Positions 1 to 8,615 of a DNA stretch of 64,000 nucleotides are shown in pieces (position 1 is the first letter of the stretch; each line of letters begins with the position of its first letter). Below the pieces are notes generated by a model that saw nothing but the letters and a program-made list of their open reading frames with translations, was not told the DNA's origin and did not search any database. The translations under genes were made by a program, and so were the position numbers. The DNA is from an uncultured Flavihumibacter sp. (GTDB lineage: Bacteria; Bacteroidota; Bacteroidia; Chitinophagales; Chitinophagaceae), in assembly GCA_902168105.1 (NCBI GenBank), contig CABHOY010000038.1, positions 62,001 to 126,000 on the forward strand. The letters are read 5' to 3'.

Positions 1-1183
1 GTACATATACAGTTCCCTGGTTAGCGCTGTCTTTTACATAAGGGCAGGAGTTTTCACTTCCATCATACAATCCGGAAGACTGGCTCAGATTATGTTGTGC
101 TGCATTAAAAGTAGCCTCCATTCCGTAATGTCCTTTTATCAGACGTGTACGTTCATAGTCATGGCTATGACCACACAGTACCATGTCTACACCATATCGT
201 TCCAGTATGCGGATGAAATTCTCGCGGATATGCACCAGTTCCATTTCATGATCGGAATTATGAGAACCCATTGTATAGGGAGGATGATGCCAGTAGGCTA
301 CTACCCACTGTTTGTTCTTATTTGCTTCCAGATCACGTTTTATCCATTGTACCTGCGGACCGGCAGTATCGTACAGACGGTATTGCTGATCTTCTTTTCC
401 GTAGGAATCAAGCGACAGGAAATGGACATTTCCGATATCAAAAGAATAGAATGCCTGTGTATTGGATGGCAGTCCGCCAGACTCTCCATGTGTAGGCATT
501 GAGAAGTTCTGATAGTATGCCGTCTGGTGTGTACGTTGCGCCTGTGCTGCGGCACCAGGAAAGTCCCTGTCGTTATAATCGTGGTTGCCCGGAGCCGGGA
601 ACATCGGATATTGCTTTAACAGATCGTCTTTATATACATTGAAGAACTTTGTCTGGAACTCAGCATCCGTGCCACTTGTATAAGCGTTATCGCCTAACAG
701 TATCCAGGCGTCCATATAGTTTTCGCCCAGGTAATTCAGCATAGATCTTTTCACATTACGCTGGTTCACGGAGTTGTTACCGCAATCGCCAAATACACCG
801 ATGCGATACATCCCCTCTTTTCCCTGTGGTGGTAAGGTATAAAAGTAATTAGCGCTGTCGCCCTGTAACACGCTGGTGAAATCACCTATTTTATAATAAT
901 AACGGGTATGCGGCTGTAATCCTTCCAGTTTTACAATGTGCTCCGTAGCCAATGTAGAATCATTGACAATAAGCACCGCACTGTCTTTCTTCGTACCATA
1001 CCGCACCCTGCTCCTGTTTGCGGTATTAGTACGCCAGCGGATAGTCATACTGTGATCTGACGCCGCCTGCAGATATGGACCGCGGATCACCGTTACTGCA
1101 GGTTCTTCCGCTTTCTGTGCAGCAGCTATCAGACTACCTGCCATTAAAATACCTGCCAGCAGGCATGCTCTCGTTATACCCAT
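1..1183 (-). CDS. Purple acid phosphatase-like metallophosphoesterase, 3' end cut by window
   Basis: Secreted dinuclear-metal phosphatase. I translated it directly from the minus strand: an ATG at 1183 is followed by a short hydrophobic signal peptide ending near AAAQKAEE. Next comes a fibronectin-like N-terminal domain (GPYLQ ... TIRWRT ... GLQPHTRYYYKIG). The calcineurin-like metallophosphatase domain shows all the metal-site blocks in order: GDCGN, GDNAY, GNHDY, a WHHPPY block and GHSHDYER. This order and the N-terminal domain match purple acid phosphatases. About 394 codons are visible and the C-terminus lies beyond base 1. Its substrate is probably an extracytoplasmic phosphomonoester. 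The family call is sure, the substrate is not. A single TTAACA lies in its upstream region, which is not enough to call a phosphate-starvation operator. Confidence 0.9.
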   Translation of the reverse strand, partial: MGITRACLLAGILMAGSLIAAAQKAEEPAVTVIRGPYLQAASDHSMTIRWRTNTANRSRVRYGTKKDSAVLIVNDSTLATEHIVKLEGLQPHTRYYYKIGDFTSVLQGDSANYFYTLPPQGKEGMYRIGVFGDCGNNSVNQRNVKRSMLNYLGENYMDAWILLGDNAYTSGTDAEFQTKFFNVYKDDLLKQYPMFPAPGNHDYNDRDFPGAAAQAQRTHQTAYYQNFSMPTHGESGGLPSNTQAFYSFDIGNVHFLSLDSYGKEDQQYRLYDTAGPQVQWIKRDLEANKNKQWVVAYWHHPPYTMGSHNSDHEMELVHIRENFIRILERYGVDMVLCGHSHDYERTRLIKGHYGMEATFNAAQHNLSQSSGLYDGSENSCPYVKDSANQGTVYV

Positions 1184-1330
1184 CTTCTTAATTTTTCTGC
1201 GAGGTACTCAATTTAAAATATTATACCACTACCAACCGCATGAAATAATTGTTAAATAAAAAAGACTGCATGCATGTGGTACTCATATCGCACATACAGC
1301 AGTCAGCCTTATCTGATGTAAAAATAAAAA

Positions 1331-1849
1331 CTAGAGCTTCAGTTTCAAACCCATTTTTTGTTTCATGGTCAGCAGTGCTTCCGCATTGCCCCTGGCATCA
1401 TCCACAGGATGATGGGTATGCGCTGACCGACGCAAATGTTTAAACGTTTTGAACATATCCATCTCCATTCCTTTATAGACGCTTCCCAGGTTCTGAGAGC
1501 TGAACCCGAAAGGATTTTCGCCCAGGAAATGATGAAAGTACCAGCATACGAACATCCAGTCAAAACCGTTATTGTCACTGATGAATATCGGTCTGTCCGT
1601 GCAAACATTTCCGATCCATCGTTTAAAATCAGCCATTACTTTACGTGGATCATCGAATGTCAGTGTTTCCTGTCTCGAGTGGCCCGATACGGCCAACGCC
1701 TCTGGTATAAATTTGTCGGATACAGGTTTTAATTTGCCGTAGAAAGTCTTATCAAGGGCACTATCTACTTTAATAGCGCCAAATGAGATCATTGAATAAT
1801 CTCCGGGAATAGGCCCATCGCTTTCCACATCGACCATTATATAGGCCAT
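1331..1849 (-). CDS. DEDDh-family 3'-5' exonuclease
   Basis: 172-residue single-domain exonuclease of the RNase T/DnaQ fold. Exo I is VDVES near residue 7, which gives the DxE metal ligands. Exo II is probably around FISDNNGFDW (residues 89-98). Exo III is HHPVDDARGN near residues 145-154, the His-x4-Asp signature of the DEDDh subgroup. It has no polymerase or other domain and no signal peptide, so it acts in the cytoplasm, perhaps on RNA or short DNA ends. It is short for an epsilon subunit and is better described as a stand-alone exonuclease. It is a separate transcription unit, with 147 bases before the phosphatase gene and a gap with a hairpin separating it from dusB. Confidence 0.85.
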   Translation of the reverse strand: MAYIMVDVESDGPIPGDYSMISFGAIKVDSALDKTFYGKLKPVSDKFIPEALAVSGHSRQETLTFDDPRKVMADFKRWIGNVCTDRPIFISDNNGFDWMFVCWYFHHFLGENPFGFSSQNLGSVYKGMEMDMFKTFKHLRRSAHTHHPVDDARGNAEALLTMKQKMGLKLKL

Positions 1850-2065
1850 GTCAATTTGTTTTTAGGTAATAAAATTTAGTTTAAACAGGAGTACTCTCTG
1901 TTGTCGGTTCCAGTTCCGCAAGGAGCCTGATGATACTGTAGTCTTAGCCGGGGTAAGGTATGTAGGATCTTTAGGGCGCTTTACGCTGAAATACGTCGTT
2001 TATAAACGGAGGCAAAGTTATAGATAATTTTCTCTAATATCAAAATTCCATTTTATGAATTATGC

Positions 2066-2117
2066 GTTGCCATGTAACAAGTGACCAGCTTTCGCAGGTC
2101 ACTTGTTACATGGCAAC
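2066..2117. terminator. Perfect 21-bp inverted repeat at the 3' end of dusB
   Basis: Two perfectly complementary 21-base arms (2066-2086 and 2097-2117) flank a 10-base loop, starting 7 bases after the dusB stop codon. It has the position of a dusB terminator, but neither strand shows a clear T-run, so it could also be a 3' end-stabilising hairpin or a site for a protein. Confidence 0.55.
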
Positions 2118-2123
2118 AGGCAC

Positions 2124-3161
2124 TTAAAGCGCACAATTCTCGTGGTAATTGATCAATTTGATGGGGACCTGATCAAATTCAAATCCGGAATAGACCTCCC
2201 CGATCTCGTCCAGCACAGTCATTATTTCGAGCGGATCGGTTGGTGTTACCAGCCTTGCCCTGAATTCTTTAAAATTGGGCAATCCTTTCAGATAATTAAA
2301 ATAGTGCTTACGCATACTGTAAATCCCTGGTATCTCTCCCTTCCACTGTACAGATTTTTCCAGCTGACGTTTACAAACATTGATACGTTCCTCCAATGTA
2401 GGAGCAGGCAGGATCTCGCCCGTCTGCAGGTAGTGTTTTACTTCCCGGAAGATCCATGGATAACCTATCGCCGCCCTGCCGATCATAATGCCATCTACGC
2501 CATAGCGGTTCTTGTACTCCAGGGCTTTCTGCGGACTATCAATATCTCCATTACCAAAGATCGGTATATGTATACGTGGATTGTTCTTCACTCTGGCGAT
2601 CAGCTCCCAGTTGGCCTCGCCTTTATACATCTGGGTACGGGTGCGGCCGTGAATAGCCAGCGCTTTGATACCGGTATCCTGCAGGCGTTCCGCCACTTCT
2701 TCGATATTCTTTGTATCCTCATCCCAACCCAGGCGGGTTTTGACAGTTACAGGCAGTTGGGTGGCCTTTACACAGGCTGCAGTCAGCCGGACCATCAGAT
2801 CAATATCTTTCAATACCCCTGAACCGGCGCCTTTGCTCACGATACCTTTGATCGGACAACCAAAGTTGATATCCAGCAGGTCAGGCTGCGTCATATCCAC
2901 TATTTTGGCGGCCATAGAGAGCTTCCCTTCGTCTCCCCCGAATATCTGTACCCCTACAGGACGTTCTTCGTCAAAAATGGCCAGTTTTCGCCGGCATTTG
3001 TCGGTATCCTTGACCAATCCTTCACTGGAAATGAACTCCGTATACATCAGATCGGCCCCATTCTCTCTGCAAACCACCCGGAAAGGCGGATCGCTCACAT
3101 CTTCCATTGGCGCCAGCAGCAACGGGAAGTCAGGTAGCACGATATTATCAATCTTTACCAA
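2124..3161 (-). CDS. dusB: tRNA-dihydrouridine synthase B
   Basis: 345-residue FMN-dependent enzyme that reduces specific uridines in the tRNA D-loop. The N-terminal block LLLAPMEDVSDPPFR matches the Dus consensus. A TIM barrel follows, with NFGCP (residues 98-102, containing the active-site Cys), GAGSG, a KTRLGWD block, HGRTR and a phosphate-binding GNGD. IMIGRAAIGYPW near residue 225 is typical of DusB. The start codon is TTG: the next upstream in-frame codons are GCT and then a TAA stop, and the TTG start gives the usual MVKI N-terminus. The gene follows a 414-base untranslated stretch holding a terminator and a possible structured RNA, which could be its leader. Length is normal for the family. 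Confidence 0.93.
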   Translation of the reverse strand: MVKIDNIVLPDFPLLLAPMEDVSDPPFRVVCRENGADLMYTEFISSEGLVKDTDKCRRKLAIFDEERPVGVQIFGGDEGKLSMAAKIVDMTQPDLLDINFGCPIKGIVSKGAGSGVLKDIDLMVRLTAACVKATQLPVTVKTRLGWDEDTKNIEEVAERLQDTGIKALAIHGRTRTQMYKGEANWELIARVKNNPRIHIPIFGNGDIDSPQKALEYKNRYGVDGIMIGRAAIGYPWIFREVKHYLQTGEILPAPTLEERINVCKRQLEKSVQWKGEIPGIYSMRKHYFNYLKGLPNFKEFRARLVTPTDPLEIMTVLDEIGEVYSGFEFDQVPIKLINYHENCAL

Positions 3162-3270
3162 AGCTTATTATTTGTAAATCAGATAAGTAGCCCATTTATC
3201 ATGCGTCTCTGTAAAAGAAATCTTCAGGTGATAAACCGGCCACGTCTTAAACTTGAAACGGCAAAATTAC

Positions 3271-3301
3271 AAAAAAAAGGCGGGGCTCCTGAAACCCCGC
3301 C
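3271..3301 (-). terminator. Rho-independent terminator on the minus strand
   Basis: GGCGGGG (3279-3285) pairs with CCCCGCC (3295-3301). In the minus-strand reading the stem is followed by eight T residues (3278-3271). It lies well beyond the porin terminator at 3505-3542 and 110 bases before the dusB start, so it appears to end a separate transcript or to act as an attenuator. Confidence 0.85.
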
Positions 3302-3490
3302 TGAATGTCCACAATCCCGTATTTTCAACTGGTATTGGTTGATTGGCTCACTGTCGATATAAAACACTATTCAGGCGAACATCCGCACATCTGCTATATG
3401 GCCTTTAACTACTGGTGAACAGCAGTAATGCCTTATTGAGGTGGGATAAGTCTGAATGTTACCCCTATGACAATTGAAACGGTAACATAC
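3271..3490 (-). ncRNA. Candidate structured small RNA or dusB leader
   Basis: Between the porin terminator and a second perfect minus-strand terminator lie about 200 untranslated bases that fold as nested stems. A closing stem joins 3471-3482 to 3317-3331 (12 pairs, one U.G wobble, with a 3-base bulge). An inner stem pairs 3452-3457 with 3369-3374 (ATTCAG/CTGAAT). A central hairpin occupies 3408-3426 (7 pairs, loop of 5). The terminator follows on the 3' side. The overall shape, a long bulged rod of about 200 nt with its own terminator, is reminiscent of 6S-type RNA, but I could not identify a promoter with confidence and do not claim that family. A leader or attenuator of dusB is the main alternative. 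The 5' end is a guess. Confidence 0.4.
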
Positions 3491-3504
3491 TTTGACGGAT
3501 CTGC

Positions 3505-3542
3505 AAAAAGAAATAACCCGACCTTAAAAGACCGGGTTATTT
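3505..3542 (-). terminator. Porin gene terminator
   Basis: A 9-bp stem (3512-3520 with 3533-3541) followed on the minus strand by a T-rich tail (3513-3505), 34 bases after the porin stop codon. Confidence 0.8.
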
Positions 3543-3575
3543 TAGTTAGAAGTAAGGTATGGATATCGTTAATTA

Positions 3576-4916
3576 TCAGTTCAAAAACACCTGGTATTGC
3601 AGAACGAAACTTCCCTTACGATCTGTTTTAAATGCATCCTGCGTAGCTGCATCTATCTGATAAACGGGCCTGCTCTGATAAGCGAAGGTCACCTTAGAGG
3701 TTTGCCCCTTCAGCAGCCAGGTAAGGCCTCCGTCCCAAAAGGCCATATTGTCCTTCAGCCTGTCATAATGCGCATATTGCAAACTCGCATAAGGCATCAG
3801 GGTAGATTTACCGATGAGGTTATTTTTGAACTTATAGCCCACCTGACCGTACAGCAGATTACCCGTTCCGAAGGATGGATAACCATTACCACTGCCATTC
3901 AGGATATCAGGCCTGTTAGTACCGGTACCAGGATTCATAGTAGCCTGATTGCGGATATAACCTCTACCCCAGTTACAGTTTATATAAGATGCATAAGCGC
4001 TCAGCGCTGTTCCCGTTTCTGCATTGATGGGCGCATCATAGTAAGCGTCTACAGCAAAATGTTGCAGATTGGATTCTACAGTATCGCCATTTGTACCGGC
4101 ACGCCACATTGCATCAGGCTGGAACTGGAAACCCGCTCCGATATTAAATACCCGCTTTGTACCAAGGTAAGTACCCGTAGTATAGGCAGTCGTATTAGCT
4201 TCCTGATCAAGGAATTGCCATTGGAAGTATCCGTGCCATTGCATTTTGGCCGGTTTGGCAGAGAAGGTGGAATGCGTACCGACTGTTGGCACGTATCCGT
4301 TAGATTTCAGAATTGACATAGGACTGCTCATCACTACACGGTAATCCAGTTTGCCTAGTTTACCTTTAGCATATACACTCAGCTTACGCAGGAACTGATC
4401 AGTCACATCGTTGGTGCTCTGCTCAAACAACGGGGCGTCAAGTCCCATGATCGAGCCGACAGAAGGCGCTGAAAACCGGGTCAGACCATTCCAGGCGCTT
4501 AAGCCTGTACCGAGCGACAAATGTTTTCTTACTACTTCATATTCACCCACAACATCATGAACAAAGAAACCAGCCTTCCTGTCGGAAGAATAATTGAAAT
4601 TATTCATGCCGAACTGTGAATAGATGAATACGCGGTCGGCAATTTGTCCAAAGGCCTGAAGCCTTACCCTTCTTACACCAATGTCGGTAAAATTATCTTT
4701 TGCGTACCCGTTGATCGTAGTACCAGGGTTCATGTCTGTATTCCTGACCCAGATCTGTGCGGCAAGTGTGAATTTGAAGTAGTTACTTCCATCCTCATTC
4801 AGCCAGATCTTACCATCTTTGAATCCCTGCGAGTATGCACTCATGGTGCTTCCGCCAATAAGCAGCACAGACGCTGCCAGTTTCATAAATTTGTTGATAT
4901 ACATTTTTGTTCGCAT
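3576..4916 (-). CDS. Outer-membrane porin, phosphate-selective-porin-like
   Basis: 446-residue protein with an N-terminal signal peptide (the hydrophobic stretch after MKLAAS ends at AYSQ) and a mature part rich in alternating beta-strand residues and aromatic girdles. It ends in a C-terminal strand terminating VFLN, as a beta-barrel would. The segment reading GVRRVRLQAFGQ ... IYSQFGMNN is typical of Bacteroidota porins of the Porin_O/P type. The ligand cannot be read from sequence. Two in-frame starts (4916 and 4904) are possible; the second gives a more compact signal peptide. The 5' region carries an inverted repeat and GTCAT direct repeats (see 4931-4970) close to the start codon, which suggests regulated expression. 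Confidence 0.75.
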   Translation of the reverse strand: MRTKMYINKFMKLAASVLLIGGSTMSAYSQGFKDGKIWLNEDGSNYFKFTLAAQIWVRNTDMNPGTTINGYAKDNFTDIGVRRVRLQAFGQIADRVFIYSQFGMNNFNYSSDRKAGFFVHDVVGEYEVVRKHLSLGTGLSAWNGLTRFSAPSVGSIMGLDAPLFEQSTNDVTDQFLRKLSVYAKGKLGKLDYRVVMSSPMSILKSNGYVPTVGTHSTFSAKPAKMQWHGYFQWQFLDQEANTTAYTTGTYLGTKRVFNIGAGFQFQPDAMWRAGTNGDTVESNLQHFAVDAYYDAPINAETGTALSAYASYINCNWGRGYIRNQATMNPGTGTNRPDILNGSGNGYPSFGTGNLLYGQVGYKFKNNLIGKSTLMPYASLQYAHYDRLKDNMAFWDGGLTWLLKGQTSKVTFAYQSRPVYQIDAATQDAFKTDRKGSFVLQYQVFLN

Positions 4917-4930
4917 TTCCCTGTACAGTG

Positions 4931-4970
4931 CAGGTCATATTATGACCTGTTAATAGTCATGCGTAGTCAT
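4931..4970 (-). promoter_or_regulatory. Inverted repeat and GTCAT repeats upstream of the porin
   Basis: CAGGTCAT-ATT-ATGACCTG (4931-4949) is a perfect 8-bp inverted repeat with a 3-base spacer. It is followed by two direct GTCAT copies at 4956-4960 and 4966-4970, 10 bases apart, in the direction away from the gene. The cluster begins 15 bases upstream of the porin start. It has the geometry of a dimeric regulator site, and the regulator is unknown. Confidence 0.45.
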
Positions 4971-5077
4971 ATGTAAAGGTTCCCGTCGTCCTTCTCTGTA
5001 TCTCAATAAAACCGGTAGATGTTTTAGCCGGTATGCAAACAGGATGATTCTTATTCGACAATTGCTATAAAATACAA

Positions 5078-6196
5078 TTATACGATAGCTTTTCTTTTTT
5101 TCACAATGTGTGTGATATCTCCTTCGATCATTTTTTCCAGTAATTCATATCCGCCATTCGGCCGGCGGTGTGCAAACTCACGCTCACTTAACGTTACCGG
5201 GCTGGCCCAGAAAAGGTTCACCTTATCGCCGTACATTTCCGGCAGTTCAATACCTTCCCCGTTATACAGCGCAGCTGATAATACAATGCTTTCAAAAGGC
5301 GCAGGCAGTTTCCCGGAACCAATGGTATGTCCTTCTCCCAGCCAGCTGATATGTCGCCATGGAATATCCACCATAGCAGAAATACCTTCCGCCATTTTGG
5401 TGATCTCGTCTTCTGTGTAATCATTCTTGCTTACGGCAAGGGCGACTTCCATCCTTCTGTATGCAGATGCATTATCATTGTACAGATAAGATACCCACGG
5501 CATTGGCCGGATGCTCACGCCCATGCTCAGAAAATAGACCACATCATCTTTCTCAAACTTACCAAGCGCCATTGGAGGCCATTGGTTATTATCGATCGCA
5601 AAATATTGCTGCATCTTTCCGAAATGCTGTTCATAGACTGCAATGAACTGCTCCTGTATCACCGGCCACTGTGGGGTTTCTGTGCTGTCCCATTGTTGCC
5701 GGAACTGCACAGCTTCCGCTATGCGGTTATACTGCTCATTCTGACCTGGTGAACCCAGCGGAAAGACGAGCGCATCACCGTCTGCATTAATACAATCTGC
5801 CGCATAAGCAACAGGTTCTTCGGTATACAGGCTCCAGCCTGGTATAACCCCCAGTGTTTCGCCATCATACAGCACAGCGGCACCATCTTCTTCAGGCATC
5901 CACACTATAGATAATAATTCCGCTTCCAAAGGAGCTTTCCCTTCAGGATGATTACACAGATGTGCCTCCAGCATCGGTGCATCCCCATTCTCCATAGCCA
6001 CGCTGTCCCGTTGGGATGGTGCGGGCTTTAAGTTGCGCAGCCAGCAGGCGCGCATCCGATATTTTTTGCTCTGCAATTCAGCAGGATACAGGTAAAAATA
6101 AGCTGTCCGTTCGTCCTGCTCCACCACCGCATGCATCGTGTAGCGGCTGTTGGTCTGTTCTATCAATACTATTGGTCCGTTGCTCATAGCATGCAA
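5078..6196 (-). CDS. SUFU (suppressor of fused) domain protein
   Basis: 372-residue cytoplasmic protein. The C-terminal half (about residues 190-365) resembles bacterial SUFU domains: VVYFLSMGVSIRPMPWV, followed by a RRMEVALAVS block, an IPWRHISWLGEGHTI block, a VNLFWASPVTLSERE block and a closing helix with the KMIEGDITHIV pattern. The N-terminal 150 residues are a separate acidic domain I do not recognise. SUFU family proteins in bacteria are often immunity proteins of polymorphic toxins or interaction modules, but no toxin gene lies beside this one. The gene is monocistronic and divergent from the RNA helicase. The start could be M1 or M4. The SUFU call rests on motif likeness only. Confidence 0.7.
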   Translation of the reverse strand: MHAMSNGPIVLIEQTNSRYTMHAVVEQDERTAYFYLYPAELQSKKYRMRACWLRNLKPAPSQRDSVAMENGDAPMLEAHLCNHPEGKAPLEAELLSIVWMPEEDGAAVLYDGETLGVIPGWSLYTEEPVAYAADCINADGDALVFPLGSPGQNEQYNRIAEAVQFRQQWDSTETPQWPVIQEQFIAVYEQHFGKMQQYFAIDNNQWPPMALGKFEKDDVVYFLSMGVSIRPMPWVSYLYNDNASAYRRMEVALAVSKNDYTEDEITKMAEGISAMVDIPWRHISWLGEGHTIGSGKLPAPFESIVLSAALYNGEGIELPEMYGDKVNLFWASPVTLSEREFAHRRPNGGYELLEKMIEGDITHIVKKRKAIV

Positions 6197-6406
6197 GATA
6201 ATTACTTATCATTAAACAAATACCCTAATATCATTTATTTAGTGTACCTTCGCGTCACTTTTATTCTCTTCCTCACCTGCTTTTGCAGTTACCCTTCAAA
6301 ACATTGTGTTGGTTTGCGAGTAAGGCGGGTAAAGTATCAACAACATCACCGGAACCAGTTCCACTGTTGATAGCCTTACCATATTGATCATCAAAAATTA
6401 AAGATT

Positions 6407-7786
6407 TTGTCATTTGAACAGTTAAGGCTCATAGAGCCCTTGCTGAAGGCCTTGGAGCACGAAGGTTATACCACTCCGACGCCCATTCAGCAACAAGCTA
6501 TTCCTTTTGTACTTGATAGAAGGGATCTACTGGGTTGCGCCCAGACCGGTACCGGTAAAACAGCCGCTTTTGCGATACCCCTGTTACAATTAATGCAAGA
6601 AGACCAACAGGCTTCACGCAAAGGACCCCGCAATATTAAAGCGCTCATATTAACACCCACCCGCGAACTTGCGATACAGATACAGGAAAGTTTCACAGCC
6701 TATGGCAGATTCCTTGACCTGAAAAGCCTTGTTATCTTCGGTGGTGTATCACAGCATCCCCAAACAGAAGCCCTGAGAAGAGGTGTTGATATTCTCATCG
6801 CCACACCAGGTCGTCTGTTGGATCTGATCAGCCAGAATTATATCACGCTGAAAGATATCAAATACTTCATCCTGGATGAAGCAGACAGAATGCTGGATAT
6901 GGGATTTGTACATGACGTTAAACGCGTTATCATCAAATTGCCTGAACAACGTCAAACGCTGTTCTTCTCCGCTACTATGCCTCCGGAAATACAGACCCTG
7001 GCAAACGCTATTCTGCGCAATCCGTCCAAAGTGGAAGTAACTCCGGTATCTTCTACGGCAGAGACGATCACGCAGTCCATGTACTTTGTGAATAAAAACG
7101 ATAAACGCAATTTGCTGCTGCATATCCTGAAGGATAAATCCATCAAAACTGCGCTCGTATTCACACGTACCAAACATGGCGCCGATAAGGTTGTGAAAGA
7201 TCTGGTTAAAGCAGAGATCACAGCAGAAGCCATTCACGGTAACAAATCACAGAATGCCCGTCAGCGCGCATTGACCAACTTCAAGTCACAACAGACAAGA
7301 GTACTGGTAGCTACTGATATCGCTGCAAGAGGTATCGATATCGACGAGCTGACACACGTGATCAACTACGAATTGCCGAACGTACCTGAAACATACGTAC
7401 ACCGTATCGGCCGTACCGGCCGCGCAGGTGCAAAAGGTCTTGCCATCTCTTTCTGTGAAGGTGAAGAAAAGGCTTTCCTGAAAGATATCCTGAAGCTCAT
7501 TGCACGTGAAATTCCCGTAGTAACAGAGCATCCTTTCCATAACGGAGACAGCATGTCAGCTCCTATGCAGCGCCCCGCAGCACAGAAGCCTAAACAACAT
7601 CCACGCGATCAGAAGGGAGGTTTCTCCCGTAATCGTCAGGGACTTGTATCGTCACGCCAATCTAAAGGTAATGGTGGAGGCAATGGCAGTGGTAAAGCTA
7701 GTGGCAACGGTAACGGCCAGTCACGCCACGGTCAGGGACAGCAGCAACGCAGCGGTCAGCAACGTGAAAGATCAACATCAAGATAA
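6407..7786 (+). CDS. DEAD-box ATP-dependent RNA helicase, RhlE type
   Basis: 459-residue helicase that unwinds structured RNA, for example in ribosome assembly or mRNA decay. It has an upstream Phe and Q motif ([11 protein letters not shown]), motif I AQTGTGKT, Ia [10 protein letters not shown], Ib TPGRLLD, II DEAD (about residues 147-150), III SAT, then in domain 2 [15 protein letters not shown] blocks with [14 protein letters not shown], and motif [12 protein letters not shown]. The tail from about residue 375 is low complexity, rich in Gly, Asn, Gln, Ser and Arg, as in cold-induced RhlE-like proteins that bind RNA nonspecifically. The start codon is TTG: the upstream in-frame ATT and CAT codons lead back to a TAG, and the TTG start restores the conserved MSFEQL N-terminus. 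A terminator follows directly. Confidence 0.95.
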   Translation: MSFEQLRLIEPLLKALEHEGYTTPTPIQQQAIPFVLDRRDLLGCAQTGTGKTAAFAIPLLQLMQEDQQASRKGPRNIKALILTPTRELAIQIQESFTAYGRFLDLKSLVIFGGVSQHPQTEALRRGVDILIATPGRLLDLISQNYITLKDIKYFILDEADRMLDMGFVHDVKRVIIKLPEQRQTLFFSATMPPEIQTLANAILRNPSKVEVTPVSSTAETITQSMYFVNKNDKRNLLLHILKDKSIKTALVFTRTKHGADKVVKDLVKAEITAEAIHGNKSQNARQRALTNFKSQQTRVLVATDIAARGIDIDELTHVINYELPNVPETYVHRIGRTGRAGAKGLAISFCEGEEKAFLKDILKLIAREIPVVTEHPFHNGDSMSAPMQRPAAQKPKQHPRDQKGGFSRNRQGLVSSRQSKGNGGGNGSGKASGNGNGQSRHGQGQQQRSGQQRERSTSR

Positions 7787-7806
7787 ACGGATGTTTTAAA
7801 TAACAT

Positions 7807-7837
7807 AAAGCCCGGCCTGTCGTACAGACCGGGCTTT
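7807..7837. terminator. Bidirectional terminator between convergent genes
   Basis: Stem of about 13 pairs (AAAGCCCGG arm 7807-7815, partner arm 7829-7837) between the helicase and the convergent outer-membrane protein gene. T and A tracts flank it, so it can serve both. Confidence 0.8.
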
Positions 7838-7860
7838 ATTATACCCGAAACTATCAAAAC

Positions 7861-8592
7861 TCAGAAATACTTCTCAACCGTCAGCCCATAGTTAAACAAT
7901 AGGTTTTCCCGCCCCGTTCTGTTTAACTTATTATACGTCATCGTCGCCGTAATACTCAACCATTTCCGCAGCAGGATCGAGAGATTAGAAGTAGAACGGA
8001 TATTATAATCCCCACCATGAATGATAGAGTTCTGCAGGAAATGTGTGCCATCAATGACTACAATGTCATTTATAACAAACCTGTAAGACAATCTGAGCGA
8101 GTTCCTGATCGTTTGATAGACATCAGGGATCGTATCTTCCAGAAAAAGATCACTGTTCTCAAACAGTAAACCGTCGCTGAGTGAAAGATAAGCCTTCTTC
8201 CTGTCCAAAAAATTATATGCTATTCCTCCCCCGCCCTGAAAACGGTCATTGATCTTTAGTGAATAACTTTTGTCATAGTTGGCCAGTCCCCAGTAATAGA
8301 TCTTCCTTACTCCTCTGAACAGGCTAAAGTCCATCGATGTCGTAAGGTCATTATTCGTCTTCACGCTATCCTGTTCACCATATATCCATCCACCGGTAGC
8401 ATTCAATGCGATCTTCTTCTTGCTGACACCTACTTTAAAATTATTATTCAGCAGGTATGATCTGCCGTCCTGCGTTCTGTTGATAGAACCAGTAGAAGAG
8501 AACTTACCGTAGTAATGAACGGAATCGCTAAATTGTCCCTGTGCAGAATTGTAGCATACTATAACCAGTAATAAGATAAAAATACACTTCAT
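7861..8592 (-). CDS. DUF481-like outer-membrane beta-barrel protein
   Basis: 243 residues from the ATG at 8592. A signal peptide (KCIFILLLVIVCYNSAQG) precedes repeated amphipathic strands, and the chain ends in YGLTVEKYF, a terminal aromatic as in outer-membrane barrels. Resemblance to DUF481 (YdiY-like) proteins is by strand pattern and is moderate. A GTG start at 8619 is also possible and would overlap the stop of the upstream gene as GTGA, suggesting translational coupling. The ATG gives the better signal peptide. It lies directly downstream of the App1-like phosphatase gene on the same strand, probably as one transcript. Function unknown. Confidence 0.7.
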   Translation of the reverse strand: MKCIFILLLVIVCYNSAQGQFSDSVHYYGKFSSTGSINRTQDGRSYLLNNNFKVGVSKKKIALNATGGWIYGEQDSVKTNNDLTTSMDFSLFRGVRKIYYWGLANYDKSYSLKINDRFQGGGGIAYNFLDRKKAYLSLSDGLLFENSDLFLEDTIPDVYQTIRNSLRLSYRFVINDIVVIDGTHFLQNSIIHGGDYNIRSTSNLSILLRKWLSITATMTYNKLNRTGRENLLFNYGLTVEKYF

Positions 8593-8615
8593 AATTAACA
8601 GACATTCGTTTAAGT

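Noticed and set aside
2103..2822. 239-residue plus-strand frame opposite dusB
   Set aside because: dusB has every expected motif on the minus strand, so this frame is a shadow.
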